The notes under the pieces were generated by a model, which made no database searches, was not told where the DNA came from, and was given only the letters and a program-made list of their open reading frames with translations. Positions 35,021 through 46,581 of a stretch of 64,000 bases of DNA are shown in pieces. The position numbers and the translations under genes were made by a program. Each line of letters begins with the position of its first letter. The first letter of the stretch is position 1. This DNA comes from Welwitschia mirabilis (lineage: Eukaryota; Gnetophyta; Gnetopsida; Welwitschiales), in NCBI GenBank assembly GCA_051453625.1, contig JBOZIK010000001.1, forward strand, positions 282,801,709 through 282,865,708. Direction: 5' to 3'.

Positions 35021-35337
35021 GATGTAGGAATTTGTTCATTAGTTAGATATTAATAGAGTAGATTTAAATACAAGAAATTAATCTAAATCAAGGAAAAAAA
35101 CCATATTCCTAGAAAATAAGGAAATGGAAAGGTAAGTAAGAAAATATTTTACAAAAGTATGAAAATCCTAAAAGGAAATAGTAATATGACTATTATATAA
35201 CTTGAAGAAACAAAGATTAAAAACATATGAAATAAAAATTAGAGGTAGAAAAGAAAGAAGGAAAAATTCTTGCTCAACCTCAATCAAATCCAAGGAGAGA
35301 AACAAGTAAAGTAGTAACTATTAGATTTCAAAAAAAA

Positions 35338-35679
35338 ATGGTGATAGATAAAGACCAAGGAAAGAAAACAAATTTAAATAGTTCTCTAGTTGAGAAAGGA
35401 ATACATACAAGAAACGAAGTAGTAGTTAATACATCAACAAAACCTCTACCTTTCTCATTGAGAAGTAAACAAATAGAATATTTAAAAATTAAAAAGGACA
35501 TAAAATATTTAATAAAGATTTTAGAAGGTATAATAATATCATTATCACTTTTAAAATTACTAAAAGATAAACCTATGTATTGGAACAAAATAAAGAGCAC
35601 GTACTTAAAACAAAAGAATAAAAGTGAAAGTAAGATGGAAAAACAAATTGAAATGGTTAGGAAATATCAAGTTTCTTAG
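35338..35679 (+). pseudogene. Gag-protease linker of the Tat-like element
   Basis: A Lys/Ser/Asn-rich, hydrophilic stretch stays open for 113 codons between the zinc-knuckle remnant and the protease. It has no recognisable fold or motif. Its position and composition fit a polyprotein linker, and openness by chance in AAA/GAA-rich DNA cannot be ruled out. I do not read it as a separate gene. Confidence 0.4.
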
Positions 35680-35739
35680 GCTTCTACCCAAGTTATTCAA
35701 AATAAACAACATGAAAAGTACAATGATTCAGAAACATCT

Positions 35740-36060
35740 ATGATAAATAGGAAAGCTCAAAGTAGAAACACTTGTGGATATAAGAGCAAGTGTTAATATG
35801 ATATCATATGAGACTTATGAGGAATTAGGAATGTTAAAATTAATATGTTACCAAGGAAAAGGATACCTAGCAGATGGTTTAGCAGTAACATCAGAAGAAT
35901 TTATAAAGGATATACCCATCAAACTCTAGGGCTTTATCTATTTGATAGATTCTTTAGTAATGAAAATTGAGGGAGATACCCATGTAAAATTTTAGGAAGA
36001 CCTTGTATGACTACTACAAATTATACTATTTATTCTAGAAGAAGAGTAATAGAAATTAGC
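35740..36060 (+). pseudogene. Retroviral-type aspartic protease remnant (Tat-like element)
   Basis: 'TLVDIRASVNMISYETYEEL' at 35768-35827 matches the protease active-site region 'ALIDLGASVNLIP' of plant Athila/Tat elements. The catalytic Asp is kept (35777-35779) but Gly of D-x-G-A-S is Arg. 'KILGRPCMTTTN' at about 35988 corresponds to the 'ILGRPFL.T' motif that ends this domain. A frameshift lies between the two. The order gag, protease, RT on one strand supports one degenerate polyprotein. Confidence 0.7.
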
Positions 36061-36480
36061 CTATGAGATCTTAGGAAAGAGATCAAGTTATCTAATGTAG
36101 CATTTGTAGAAGAGATGGTGCATAATACAGAAGCTAGAACCAATGCAATTTTGACATAAGAGGTTAGTATGATGTTGAATAAACAAATGAAAAAACAGTA
36201 TGAATAAGAAAGTTTAACATCTCAGAAAATAAAAAAGATTTCACCTAAGGAAGGATTAGAGTATATTGAAGTATCTCTAGATGGATCTTTAATTATAAAT
36301 AGTTCTTTAACACATTCCCAGAAGAGAAGGCTTAAAAAAATATTGATCAAAAGAAAAGGCATTTTTCTTGAAATCATATAAATATTAAAGGAATAGATCC
36401 AAAAGTATGTTAACATAAAATTTATTTGGATACTTCTATTAAACCAAATAGGCAATTAGAAACAAGATCCAACCACATAT

Positions 36481-37060
36481 GTAGGAAATGATTAAACAAA
36501 TAATTTCTAAACTCTTGGATGTTGGATTCATCTATCTTATATCTAATTCAAAATGGGTAAGTCCTATTATATTGGTTCCAAAGAAGGAAAATAAATAAAG
36601 AGCATGTATACATTTTTAAATGTTGAATATAGCAACTTATAAAGATTATTTTCCTCTTCTATTTGTAAATCAAGTTTTAGAAAAAGTATCTAGACATTAG
36701 TATTATAGCTTTCTTGATGCATACAATGGATATGATTAGGTTTTAATATCTTTGAAGGATCAAGCCAAGAAAACTTTACTTGTCATTAGGGTACTTATGC
36801 CTATAAAGTATTACCATTTAGATTATGTAATACCCTTGATACCTTTCAAACATTGGTAAATAGTATTTTTCAAGATATGATTAGAAGATTTGTTGAAGTA
36901 TTTATAGATGATTTCTTAACTTTTAAAAATAATTTTAATGAGTTACTTGATATGTTGAAAAGATTTTTAAAAATATGTGAAGAAAAACATCTAAAACTTA
37001 GTTGTTAAAAAGTCATCTTATGATAATAGAAGGCATAGTTTTAAGACATAAAATATCTCA
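36481..37060 (+). pseudogene. Ty3/gypsy reverse transcriptase remnant
   Basis: A frame open from 36487 to 36594 holds 'KLLDVGFIYLISNSKWVSP' then 'IILVPKKENK', the finger region of gypsy RT ('S.W.SP...V.KK'). Motifs for the palm follow in shifted frames: 'YSFLDAYNGYD' near 36705, and 'FVEVFIDDFL' at 36889-36918, the YxDD-box with Tyr to Phe and Met to Ile. 'LDMLKRFLKICEEKHLKLS' continues to about 37005. RNase H and integrase are not seen; recognisable pol ends where repeat X begins. This is the only Ty3/gypsy RT in the window. An endogenous pararetrovirus was considered, but nothing specific to that group was seen. Confidence 0.8.
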
Positions 37061-37229
37061 AAAAGGTATTAAAAGTAATGAATAAAAAATCATTTCACAT
37101 CTTGTACAGGGCTGTATCTCTTATCTTAGAGGAGTTTATTTATTTGACCTTTGGTTCAAGTAAGAAAAGTAGCATTCCTTTTAACATAACTCATTCAAAT
37201 TATAACTTTGAGAATTTCTTAGTTAATTA

Positions 37230-38537
37230 ATTAGATGAATTTGCTTTTGTAAGGTAAATATATTCTTAAGTATGATATATCTACTACCAATTTTGTAATT
37301 CCATATTAGGCTACCTGTAGATAATTGATTACTTATCGAGCCTTTCTTCATGATTATTCTAGTGAAATTCCATATTATGCCATATACTTAACCTATTTTG
37401 TTGTCAAAAGCATTTCTTCTAATTGGGAATCTACTATTTGATCTTCTACCTTAGTCCAACTTATTCATTTTTAAATATCTAGAGATAGAGGAAAGTAATT
37501 TTATGGACATGTGCTTTTAGGACTATACTTTGCAAGTTTTAGGCCTAAATGTTTGCATTAATGTTATTCTTCTTTAGTTAATCTTTTATATTTTGTACCC
37601 CTATAAAATGTATCCTATTAATCCTTACTTCACTTACATTCTTATAGTGTAGTAAAGGGATAAGATTTAAGTTCAAATGATTCTAGGGATTCTTCTAAGT
37701 GTACTTTATCTATTTTATCTAAGGCAGGGATTTTAACCACTTATTTTTTTAATGATAATTTAACATTGATTAAAAGTTTATTTTTATATGATGTGGAGAA
37801 AAATAGAGCCATAGCTTCTAGTCATTATAACTCCTGATGTTATTATAAGGATATGAAAGTGGTGTAGTTAACTATAACATGACTGAGAAGAATTCGTTTC
37901 TTAGATTTTAACATCATATTCAAACTCATGTAGTGCATTTTAATTTTTATTATTTTATTATGTGAATTATTTTCTTCATTGCTTTTTTTTCATTTAATAA
38001 GGAGTGATTTGTTTTTACTTCTTATTTTATAGGGTCTAAATACTTTATTTTTTATAAATAAGGAGGAGGTGAAACTTATCATCTTACATGCTCTAGAAGA
38101 TTTGAAACATCTAAAGGAGTAAGCCATTATGGTGAGTGGTTTTATATACTTCTTTTCCTTTATCTTCTATCCATTTCTTTTAAACTCAAATGTAGATCTT
38201 AATGATGATCTTTTGGATTTTGATGATCTATCATATTAAAGGACATATTCTATTCCATTCCCTATTTTCTTTCTTCTATGTTATAGGATATGCTAGTCAT
38301 GGAACAAGCTCCACAGTCTTTTCCTTGTTATTTTCCTATACCTAGGAGTTTTATTAATGATGAAAATCAAATCACTTACCAAATAGATGAAATACTCTTG
38401 ATGTTGGAGTTCCTCACTCCATGGGTTAAGGAATTTCTAGATTAAATTAAAGAGTTTTAAGTTCTTTGGCACATGATTCATACTCAAGAAACTCATCCTT
38501 TATGGATCAATAACATTTATTTATTTTTCACTCTTAA
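37230..38537 (+). repeat. Repeat X, copy 1, left part (unrecognised)
   Basis: The reverse complement matches 61423-62841 in the same order over its whole length, e.g. 'aagtatagtcctaaaagcac' against 'aagtatagttctaaatgcac', and 'ttccttaacccatggagtga' against 'tctttaatccatgaagtgag'. Coding-like pieces occur: 'ENQITYQIDEILLMLEFLTP' at about 38362, and a possible splice acceptor 'ctatgttatag' at 38278. I do not recognise the protein. X could be an unclassified transposon or a duplicated gene fragment. It is split at 38542 by the plus-strand Athila-type element. Confidence 0.65.
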
Positions 38538-38542
38538 GCTAC
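38538..38542. other. Target-site duplication, left (GCTAC)
   Basis: GCTAC immediately precedes the 5' LTR and is repeated exactly at 48238-48242, directly after the 3' LTR. Confidence 0.85.
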
Positions 38543-39647
38543 TATTGCGCCACCAACTTATGTGTATTTGATAGGGTATTATGAGTTGTTTTGTAGGTGA
38601 ATTAATAGATAAATGCTTAATCCCTATGATAATCGAGAACCAAGATGAAGAGAATGAAAACATGCAGTTTTTAGATAAATTACAAGCATTTGATATAGAT
38701 ATGGATAAATGATATTTTGGATAATGATTCTTATGAATAACCAAGTGATAAGATTAAGTGAAGATTGACAAAAGCTTATCGTCCACCTAATCGTCTGGAC
38801 ATCACTAGTGGATGACATCTCAAACAAGGTGATAACAAGTTCATATGCAGTTGACAAGCAATTAAACTAGGAGCTAAATAGATATTTCATTGTCACTCTT
38901 CATCGTCCCCTCCATCGTACAGACATCTAGAAAGATAACACTGTTCTCTTATACTTTTATCAAATGTTTTCCCGAGTTGTCATCACTTCTTTATGACTTT
39001 CCTTTGCATGCTAGCTAAAGCCTTTTCTTTGCTTCTCTATTAGTTTCCCTTCCTTTTCTTTTTCTAAATAAAGATCTCCCCCTTTATCCCTAATCATCTT
39101 TGACAGTACCTTACATACTCGTTATAAGAGACCTTGGAACCAGAGAACCATCTTATAATTTAGAGAGATGTTACCTTATTGTTGAGCGGCATTTCTTCCA
39201 TTGAGGAATGACTACTTTGTAATACAGATGCCTTTTATGCCTTTAATATGAATTATCTTTTTTTATGTTCAATATATACAAGAACTTCTCTCTCATAGTT
39301 TATGTTGTTTAAGATTTATGACAGGTTTCTTCTATTATATAGATTATGAGGGGAGCCTTTGTTAAGGTTGAGCTTAATTAGTTTAGGTGCATTCTGATTT
39401 CTTTTCATAGATTAGTTTTTGCATAAGTATATTTCAATTCCATGCATTACAATTTAATTCAGTAGATTAGTGTTAAATATTTTTATCTTGAAATAAATTC
39501 TATTATTTACATACTATTATCCTTTGACAGAATTACGAAAATTGGATCACTCTTAACTATACAAGTATGTTGTTTTTGTGCATATTATTTGTAATTAATA
39601 AGATTTAGATTAATACATGAAACATCACATAAATACGCACCGTAACA
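38543..39647 (+). mobile_element. 5' LTR of the plus-strand Athila-type element
   Basis: It starts TATTGCGCCACCAACTTATG (TG of the canonical end mutated to TA) and ends 'cgcaccgtaaca'. It aligns throughout with 47152-48237: 'tgatagggtattatgagttg', 'catagtttatgttgtttaag', 'cccctttatccctaatcatc'. 'ctttttctaaataaagatct' at about 39058 is a plausible TATA region, and 'cttataatttagagagatg' follows; promoter assignment is inference. Confidence 0.85.
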
Positions 39648-39650
39648 AAT

Positions 39651-39667
39651 TAGCGCCATTGTCGAGA
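39651..39667 (+). other. tRNA-Asp-type primer-binding site
   Basis: TAGCGCCATTGTCGAGA against TGGCGCCGTTGTCGGGGA: G-to-A changes plus one missing base. It is 3 bases after the LTR end and the best preserved of the three sites in the window. Confidence 0.85.
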
Positions 39668-40060
39668 AAGGTTGCTTAGAGATCGAGAGTTTTCCTTACT
39701 TTGTGGATATTCTAGATGTTTGCTGTAGCAGCAATGTACCAATATTCTGTAAGTTTTTTGTTTTAGATTTTTATTTTTTTACTAACCTCTGACATCCATT
39801 TCGTCATCTAGATGTCACAGTCGGATGATTGTCCCTTTTCTACTTTCCATCTTTTTATGGTTATCTATGTTTTTTGTCTCTGTCATCTAGGTTATCGTCC
39901 AGATGACGTGTAGTATGATGCTTCAAATCTGAGACTGAATGGTTAAGATTAGAAAAGGCAAAAAATACCAGAGAGAAAAATAGTTCATTTCAGAAAATAT
40001 CAGAGAAGGTTTACTAAATTTTGAAATTGAAAATCAAAACAACCCAGGTACATAAGATTT
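39668..40060 (+). mobile_element. Leader of the plus-strand Athila-type element
   Basis: T-rich, non-coding. It contains three clear copies of the family motif: 'cgtcatctagatgtcac' at 39802, 'gtcatctagg' at 39892 and 'atcgtccagatgacgtg' at 39894-39910. It may include packaging signals (inference). Confidence 0.6.
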
Positions 40061-41300
40061 ACAATTTTCTAAAATTTCTAACTTTAATTCTGTAGAAGAA
40101 TCTAATTCTAATACCATGTTGACCTTTCAAAAATAATCTATCTTTTCAAATCCATCCCTTGTCATTGGAAACATTACTCCTACTTCTTGTGTGACTCTGA
40201 GAGATCTCATAGCAAATAAAAGACTTAAAATCCAAAACCCCTCTGACTTACCTACTAGTGATGATGAAGAACTTAAAAACTTGAATGCTTACCTTATCTT
40301 TCGAGAAGAACCTAATGAGAACCCCTTACAACACATCGCCAACATTGAACAACTTATCCTTATGTCTGGAAAAGGTAAAAAGTGAATAATAGATAGAACC
40401 TATATGGTTATTTTTCCCATAATCTCAAGAAATAAAGCAAAAACTTGGCTTAGAACAATCCCTCATAAGAGTCTTAAATCATGGAGTCAAGTTTAAGAAG
40501 CCTTCATAAAAAGATTAATGAATGAGACCACCATCTAGAAATGTAAGAAAGAAGTCACAAACTTCTAACAACTGCCTAACGAAGACTATGCCTCTGCTTA
40601 TGAGCAATTATTTGTTGCATTACATTCAAATCCCATAGATGCCTTTTTTAAGGTAGAATTAATAGACTATTTCTATAGTGGGTTAAACAGTCATACCAAA
40701 CAACTTGTAGATTTATCTTATGGAGGCAACCTCTTAAACAGAAGTAAGTAAAAGTAAGTCAAACTTGTAGATGCTTGAAAGATTTTGAAAAACTTAGTAG
40801 AAGTAAGTCAAACTTGGCCAAAACCCTCCTCTAAAGAAAACAGAACAGTAGGCTAAATCATCAAAGACCTTAAAGAAGTCAAACATGAGAAAGTTAAAAC
40901 CAAAATAGAAAATGAACCAACTAGCATTATTAAGGATTTCACATCTACTTTAGAAAAATACACCCAGATGATTCTTGATGCTAAAGTGACAACTGAGAAA
41001 GGTTAGATTATTATTCCAACTTGTAATTTATGCAAAGATAGTTATCACATCACGAAAGATTATCCTTTACTTCCTACATGCAAAGAAAGAATTTATGAAG
41101 AAGTTTGTGCTTTAAACCAAGAACCCTCTAACTACATTCAAAACTATAATCAAAGATAAGTCCCAAATCACAATTTTCAGAATAGGATGAATGAACAACC
41201 TAACAATTTTCACACACATTATCCTAACTCCCAATCATTCCAAAATAGATTTGAACATCAAAACATTCAATACACCTATTCAAATAAATTGGAAAACCCT
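40061..41300 (+). pseudogene. Athila/Tat-like gag remnant, tract I
   Basis: The longest intact part, 40191-40385, includes 'LRDLIANKRLKIQNPSDLPT' and 'LIFREEPNENPLQHIANIEQ', fitting the gag N-terminal region that in these families begins with a 'TLRDL' motif and has '.E.P..HI'. Downstream, through stops, come 'RNKAKTWLRTIPHKSLKSW', 'EDYASAYEQLFVALHSNPI' and 'LNSHTKQLVDLSYGGNL'. A zinc knuckle 'TCNLCKDSYHITKDY' lies at 41019-41063 with the last Cys changed to Tyr. An Asn/Gln-rich linker follows to the 730-N gap at 41301. No ATG opens the intact part; the true start lies upstream, before a CAA-to-TAA-type stop at about 40130. Confidence 0.8.
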
Positions 41301-42030
41301 NNNNNNNNNNNNNNNNNNNNNNNNNNNNNNNNNNNNNNNNNNNNNNNNNNNNNNNNNNNNNNNNNNNNNNNNNNNNNNNNNNNNNNNNNNNNNNNNNNNN
41401 NNNNNNNNNNNNNNNNNNNNNNNNNNNNNNNNNNNNNNNNNNNNNNNNNNNNNNNNNNNNNNNNNNNNNNNNNNNNNNNNNNNNNNNNNNNNNNNNNNNN
41501 NNNNNNNNNNNNNNNNNNNNNNNNNNNNNNNNNNNNNNNNNNNNNNNNNNNNNNNNNNNNNNNNNNNNNNNNNNNNNNNNNNNNNNNNNNNNNNNNNNNN
41601 NNNNNNNNNNNNNNNNNNNNNNNNNNNNNNNNNNNNNNNNNNNNNNNNNNNNNNNNNNNNNNNNNNNNNNNNNNNNNNNNNNNNNNNNNNNNNNNNNNNN
41701 NNNNNNNNNNNNNNNNNNNNNNNNNNNNNNNNNNNNNNNNNNNNNNNNNNNNNNNNNNNNNNNNNNNNNNNNNNNNNNNNNNNNNNNNNNNNNNNNNNNN
41801 NNNNNNNNNNNNNNNNNNNNNNNNNNNNNNNNNNNNNNNNNNNNNNNNNNNNNNNNNNNNNNNNNNNNNNNNNNNNNNNNNNNNNNNNNNNNNNNNNNNN
41901 NNNNNNNNNNNNNNNNNNNNNNNNNNNNNNNNNNNNNNNNNNNNNNNNNNNNNNNNNNNNNNNNNNNNNNNNNNNNNNNNNNNNNNNNNNNNNNNNNNNN
42001 NNNNNNNNNNNNNNNNNNNNNNNNNNNNNN

Positions 42031-42940
42031 TTCAACTTCCCAAAACAACAAGAATGATGAGAAAGAGGACATAGAAATCCTAGAAAATCATTCCTTCCCT
42101 TCTTCACTTAGTAACAAAAAGAAAGATCAGTCCTAAAAGAAATCCACTATCTCATGGCTTAATAGGCTTAATGAAAACCCTATTTTTGATGACCATTTGA
42201 AAGCCTTAAGGCAAAATGTAAGCATCAACTTATCTTTTTGAAAACTTTTACAAGAGAACCCTAAATACTCTAAGCTATGTAAAGAGCTAATTAGAAGGAA
42301 ATAAAANNNNNNNNNNNNNNNNNNNNNNNNNNNNNNNNNNNNNNNNNNNNNNNNNNNNNNNNNNNNNNNNNNNNNNNNNNNNNNNNNNNNNNNNNNNNNN
42401 NNNNNNTATAAAAGAAATCCACTATCTCATGGCTTAATAGTCTTAATGAAAACCCTTTTTTTGATGACCATTTGAAAGCCTTAAGGCAAAATGTAAGCAT
42501 CAACTTATCTTTTTGAAAACTTTTACAAGAAAACCCTAAATACTCTAAGCTATGTAAAGAGCTAATTAGAAGGAAATAAAAACAAACTATCCCTAGCTCA
42601 ATCCATTAGCAATTTAGTTTCTAAGAAGCATTCAGAATTTAAAGATCTAGGAGCAGCAACTGTTAGTGTTACTTTAGAGGTAAATCGAATAATTAAGAAG
42701 GCCTTGATAGATAAAGGAGCCAGTGTCAACATCATGCCCTTGCATATTTGTCAATGTTTAGGATTGGAAGAATGAATAAAACCAACACAAGTTGTCTTGA
42801 AGTTAGCTGATGCATCTATAAAAAGACCTTTAGGTATGATAAAGGACTTGGTCATTTAGATAGAGGAAGCGTTCTACCCAATAGATGTAGTTGTTTTAGA
42901 AGTTGAGCATCAAAATGGATATTCCCTACTTCTAGATAGA
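42031..42940 (+). pseudogene. Gag linker and aspartic protease remnant, tract I
   Basis: After the gap, an acidic and Ser/Lys-rich linker ('KEDIEILENHSFPSSLSNKK') precedes the protease. The linker end is duplicated almost exactly around the 100-N gap at 42307-42406. The protease reads 'KALIDKGASVNIMPLHIC' at 42698-42751 with catalytic Asp at 42710-42712 and the Gly-Ala-Ser kept. Then come 'GLEE', 'LKLADASIKRPLGMIKDLV' and 'EAFYPIDVVVLEVE', matching the order of motifs in plant Athila protease. It ends at the 100-N gap at 42941. Confidence 0.8.
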
Positions 42941-43040
42941 NNNNNNNNNNNNNNNNNNNNNNNNNNNNNNNNNNNNNNNNNNNNNNNNNNNNNNNNNNNN
43001 NNNNNNNNNNNNNNNNNNNNNNNNNNNNNNNNNNNNNNNN

Positions 43041-44570
43041 CTTAAAGAAGTTAAACACGAGAAAGCTACAACCAAAATAGAACATCAACCAACTAGCATC
43101 ATTAAGGACTTTACTTCTACTTTGGAGAAATATACTCAGATGATCCTTGATGCTAAAGTGACAACCGAGAAAAGTCAAATTGCTATTCTAACTTGTGATT
43201 TGTGTAAGGATAGCTATCACATCACAACAGATTTTCTTTTACTTTCCACTTTTAAAAAAAGAATCTATAGAGAAGTACGTGCATTAAACTAAGGACCCTC
43301 CAACTACAATCAAAACTACAACCAAAGATAAGTTCCAAATCACAACTTTTAAAATAAGATAAATGAACAACCTAGCAATTTTCAATCACACTATCCTAAC
43401 TCCCAACCCTATTGAAATAGATTTGAACATCAAAATTTCTAATCCAGCTACTCTTCCAACTCCCAAAACCATAGTGACCCTCTTAGGAATTCTATTGAGG
43501 AGTTGAGAAAGACCTAAGAGAAGACGAATGCAAATATAGAAAATCTAGTAAACATTTTATAATAAACTATGCTTGTAAATCAAAGAGCATAAGGGACTTT
43601 TACCACTCAATCTTTACCAAATCCTAATGAAGTACAAAAAGATTATAAGGTAGTGACAAGGAGTAAAAATATCATAACTCCTAATAATTATGAGGCTTCA
43701 ACTTCTTATAATAATAAGAACGATGAGGAAGAAGACATAGAAATCTTAGAAAACCATTCCTTTCCTTCTTCCCTTAGCAACAAGAAGAAAAATTCATCAC
43801 AGAAGAAAACTACTACCCCATGGCTTAATCGGCTTAACAAAGACCCTATCTTTGATGATCATTTAAAAGCCTTGATGTAAGACATGAGTATTAATTTCTC
43901 TTTCTGGAAACTTTTGTAAGAAAACCCCAAATACTCTAAGATATAGAAAGACCTAATCAAAAGAAAACAAAAATGAGTCATTCCTAGTAAAGTCTTTCTA
44001 GCTTAATCTATTAGTAACTTAGTTTCCAAAAAGTATCCAAAATTTAAAGATCTAGGGGCAGCAACTATTAGTGTCACTTTAGAGGGAAACCAAAGAATTA
44101 AGAAAGTCTTAATAGATATAGGATCCAATGTCAACATTATTCCCTTGAACATTTATAAATGTTTAAGATTGGAAGAATGAATAGAACCTACATAAATTAT
44201 CCTAATATTAGCTGATGCATCCATAAAAAGACCTTTAGGTGTGATAAAGAACTTGGTTATTTAAATAGAGGAATCTTTCTACCCCATTAATGTAGTCATT
44301 TTAGAAGTTGAGAATCAAAGTGGATATTCCTACTTCTAGGTAGAGCTTTCTGTGCAACAACCCATTACATCATAGACATAAGAACTAGATTAATGAAATG
44401 TCACTTTAAAAAATAAACGATTTTCAATTAAAGTGTTTGATGCAGTAGGAAAAGATTTAATTAATAATTTAGGTTTGGAAGAAGATATAAAACAAATCCT
44501 ATTCTTACAACACTATCCAAACCTAAAACAAATTGTAAAAGATTAAATCCTAAACATTGTGGGTGGAAAA
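43041..44570 (+). pseudogene. Gag end and aspartic protease remnant, tract II
   Basis: This repeats tract I from about 40870 (gag C-terminus) through the protease with visible divergence. Zinc knuckle: 'TCDLCKDSYHITTDF' at 43180. Linker, open at 43653-43880: 'NNYEASTSYNNKNDEEEDIE' and 'KTTTPWLNRLNKDPIFDD'. Protease: 'VLIDIGSNVNIIPLNIYK' at 44106 (GAS changed to GSN), then 'RAFCATTHYIIDIRTRLM', the domain's end. 'VFDAVGKDLINNLGLEEDI' follows, and reading stops near 44545. The next step in an autonomous element would be RT, which is missing. Confidence 0.75.
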
Positions 44571-45640
44571 TGGTGTACGCACATATAAAATGGTTGAAAT
44601 GACGTGAGGATTTTGAGACACAACTGTGAACTTAATAGAAGCATTTGTTCCCTATCATTGTCTAAGTTCTTTCTCAGCCTACTCCTTAGATTAAATACTA
44701 TGAATTCATCTGATCATCTTTTAAACTTGACCTGTGTATTACTTCATAAAGTATCATATTTAGTTTTATAGTTGAGCATTTATAAGTGGTAAGATTGGAT
44801 TCACCCAATTTTTAGACATTCCCATGTCTATAGACTGTATTTACAGGAAGATACCTTGTTTCTTATGTTGTTTTTTTTAATGGTGGTTAAAACTTCAGTT
44901 ATCGAGGAGTGTTCTTTTCTGTCTTTTACTTTACTCATTCACCTTAGTATTTCTTAAGTATGTGATCCTATGGAAATTATATTTTATGTTCAAAAAAGAG
45001 AGAGAGGAGAGATGGAGGAAGTGAGAGAGAAAAAGAGAGAGAGAGAGAGAGAGAAAGGAAAAAAATAGAAAAACATGATGTCCTACCGCAAATACACCAG
45101 GGCAAATATTTATAAGAGGATCCTTTGGCAGTATAATATGGTAGCTGTGACAACTCTACTGAAGGGTCAGTTAGCTATGCTTAACAGGTCCTTACTCCTC
45201 TGACAGTGGTTGGACTCCTCTTATCATGGTAAAAAGCAATAAATCTTTAATCTTCCCACTTGATTATTTCACTTTTAGATATTCTGAAGAGTTTGTAGGT
45301 AGAAGCAAGTGCGTCCACTTCTCAACTACTTTTGATTTTAACTTTCATTATTTTACAGACTTAAAACCTTGGATATCACTATAACCACTACCTTTTTGAA
45401 TGTACTTTATGGTGCCTATGCATTTTATCATGCATATTCACTCAGGTGTTATTATAATGTTTTCCTTTAGCGTTTGCTACGTTAGTACTTAAGATACGTA
45501 AACAATCTTCTCCTTATTCCTTGTGTCCATTTTCCCTTTGCTTTTCTTCTGTTTTCATGTTTACTATTTTTCTAGTCATTTTCACATTTTTCTTTTCTTT
45601 TTTCTTAGTATTTTTCCTTTTTGTTAGTTTAGGAAATTCG
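44571..45640 (+). mobile_element. Non-coding 3' region of the plus-strand element
   Basis: No pol motif in any frame. It parallels the minus-strand element around 45340-45415 ('tttgattttaactttcatta', 'ctacctttttgaatgtactt'). The short hydrophobic frame at 45521-45751 spans T-rich DNA and is not taken as a gene. Confidence 0.65.
44993..45066. repeat. (GA)n-rich microsatellite
   Basis: About 70 bases of nearly pure purine, mostly GA dinucleotides ('agagagagagagagagagag') ending in an A run. Confidence 0.95.
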
Positions 45641-46135
45641 GAATACATTGCATATTTTAAGTGGGGGTTAGGACACACATATTTCAGTATTTATGATACA
45701 AATTTTTTTAATTATAAGCAAACATTATTACAGATCCTCCTTTCGAGCTAGTTACTAAAATAGAATTTCTTGATTTTTACATGATTATATTTATATCTGA
45801 CTATTTATTATAGTGAGGAGCTATTTATTAGTATTATTTAATTAACAAAATATTTGATTCTATCATAGGTTTCAATTCTTGAAAATTTTTTGAGGAGCCT
45901 TTAATTTCCATTATTATCTAGATGACAGATCGAACGACAGATTTTTTTTGATACATTATAGGTATTTTTCAGTTTTTGAATTTTTTTAGAAATTCAGTCT
46001 ATTATTGATATATGTTCCAAATTTTTATCAGATACTTTTTTTAGATATAGCTATTTTTATTGTTTAAAAGTTGGCTCGCAAATGTGATTTACCACCTGAT
46101 TTTGTCAGAGACTGACAAGGCTAAGTGGGTGGCTA
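45641..46135 (+). mobile_element. Internal purine-tract motif and pre-LTR region, tract II
   Basis: 'gcatattttaagtgggggtt' at 45650-45669 follows a 'aaattcggaatacattg' stretch. A 'TTTAAGTGGGGG' tract after a small stem is a known landmark upstream of the 3' LTR in plant Athila/Tat elements. About 470 bases later 'aaggctaagtgggtggcta' (46117-46135) precedes the LTR start. Confidence 0.7.
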
Positions 46136-46481
46136 TGTTGCATGGCCAACTTATGTGTATCTGATAGGGTATTATGAGTTGTTTTCCAGGTGAATTGATA
46201 GATAAATGCTTAATTCTTATGATAATCGAGAATCGAGATGAAGAGAATGAAAACATGCAGTTTCCAGATAAATTACAAGCATTTCATGCAGATACAGATA
46301 AATTCTATATTTTGGATAATGATTCTTGCAAACAACGAGTGATCAGACTGGCTGAAGATTAATAAAAGACTGTTGTCCACTTCATCGTCTGGACGTTAGA
46401 AGCGGACGACATCTCAAACAGGGCGATAACAAGTTCACATGTAGTTGACAAGCAGTTAGACTGGGAGCTAAATAGATATCT
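46136..46481 (+). mobile_element. Partial LTR before an assembly gap
   Basis: TGTTGCATGGCCAACTTATG starts an LTR copy that aligns with 47152-47500 and stops at the 100-N gap. Its CpG-rich motifs are better preserved ('catcgtctggacg', 'agcggacgacatctc') than in the outer LTRs, so it may come from a younger copy. Confidence 0.8.
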
Positions 46482-46581
46482 NNNNNNNNNNNNNNNNNNN
46501 NNNNNNNNNNNNNNNNNNNNNNNNNNNNNNNNNNNNNNNNNNNNNNNNNNNNNNNNNNNNNNNNNNNNNNNNNNNNNNNNN

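Noticed and set aside
33835-37060. Endogenous pararetrovirus
   Set aside because: Gag, zinc knuckle, protease and RT motifs fit Ty3/gypsy of the Tat/Athila type. No movement-protein or virus-specific motif was seen.
40191-40385. A separate 64-codon gene starting at GTG
   Set aside because: It is a stop-free piece of a longer gag. The same reading continues upstream without a start codon and downstream after stops.
41187-42107. Several frames of 275-295 codons
   Set aside because: Almost all codons are N. Only the flanking gag linker is real, and it is listed as a pseudogene. The same applies to frames over gaps at 13919, 28263, 34131 and 55427.
45521-45751. Hydrophobic 76-codon frame that looks like a membrane protein
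   Set aside because: It lies in T-rich DNA upstream of the purine-tract landmark. The diverged repeat at 46582 does not preserve the frame.
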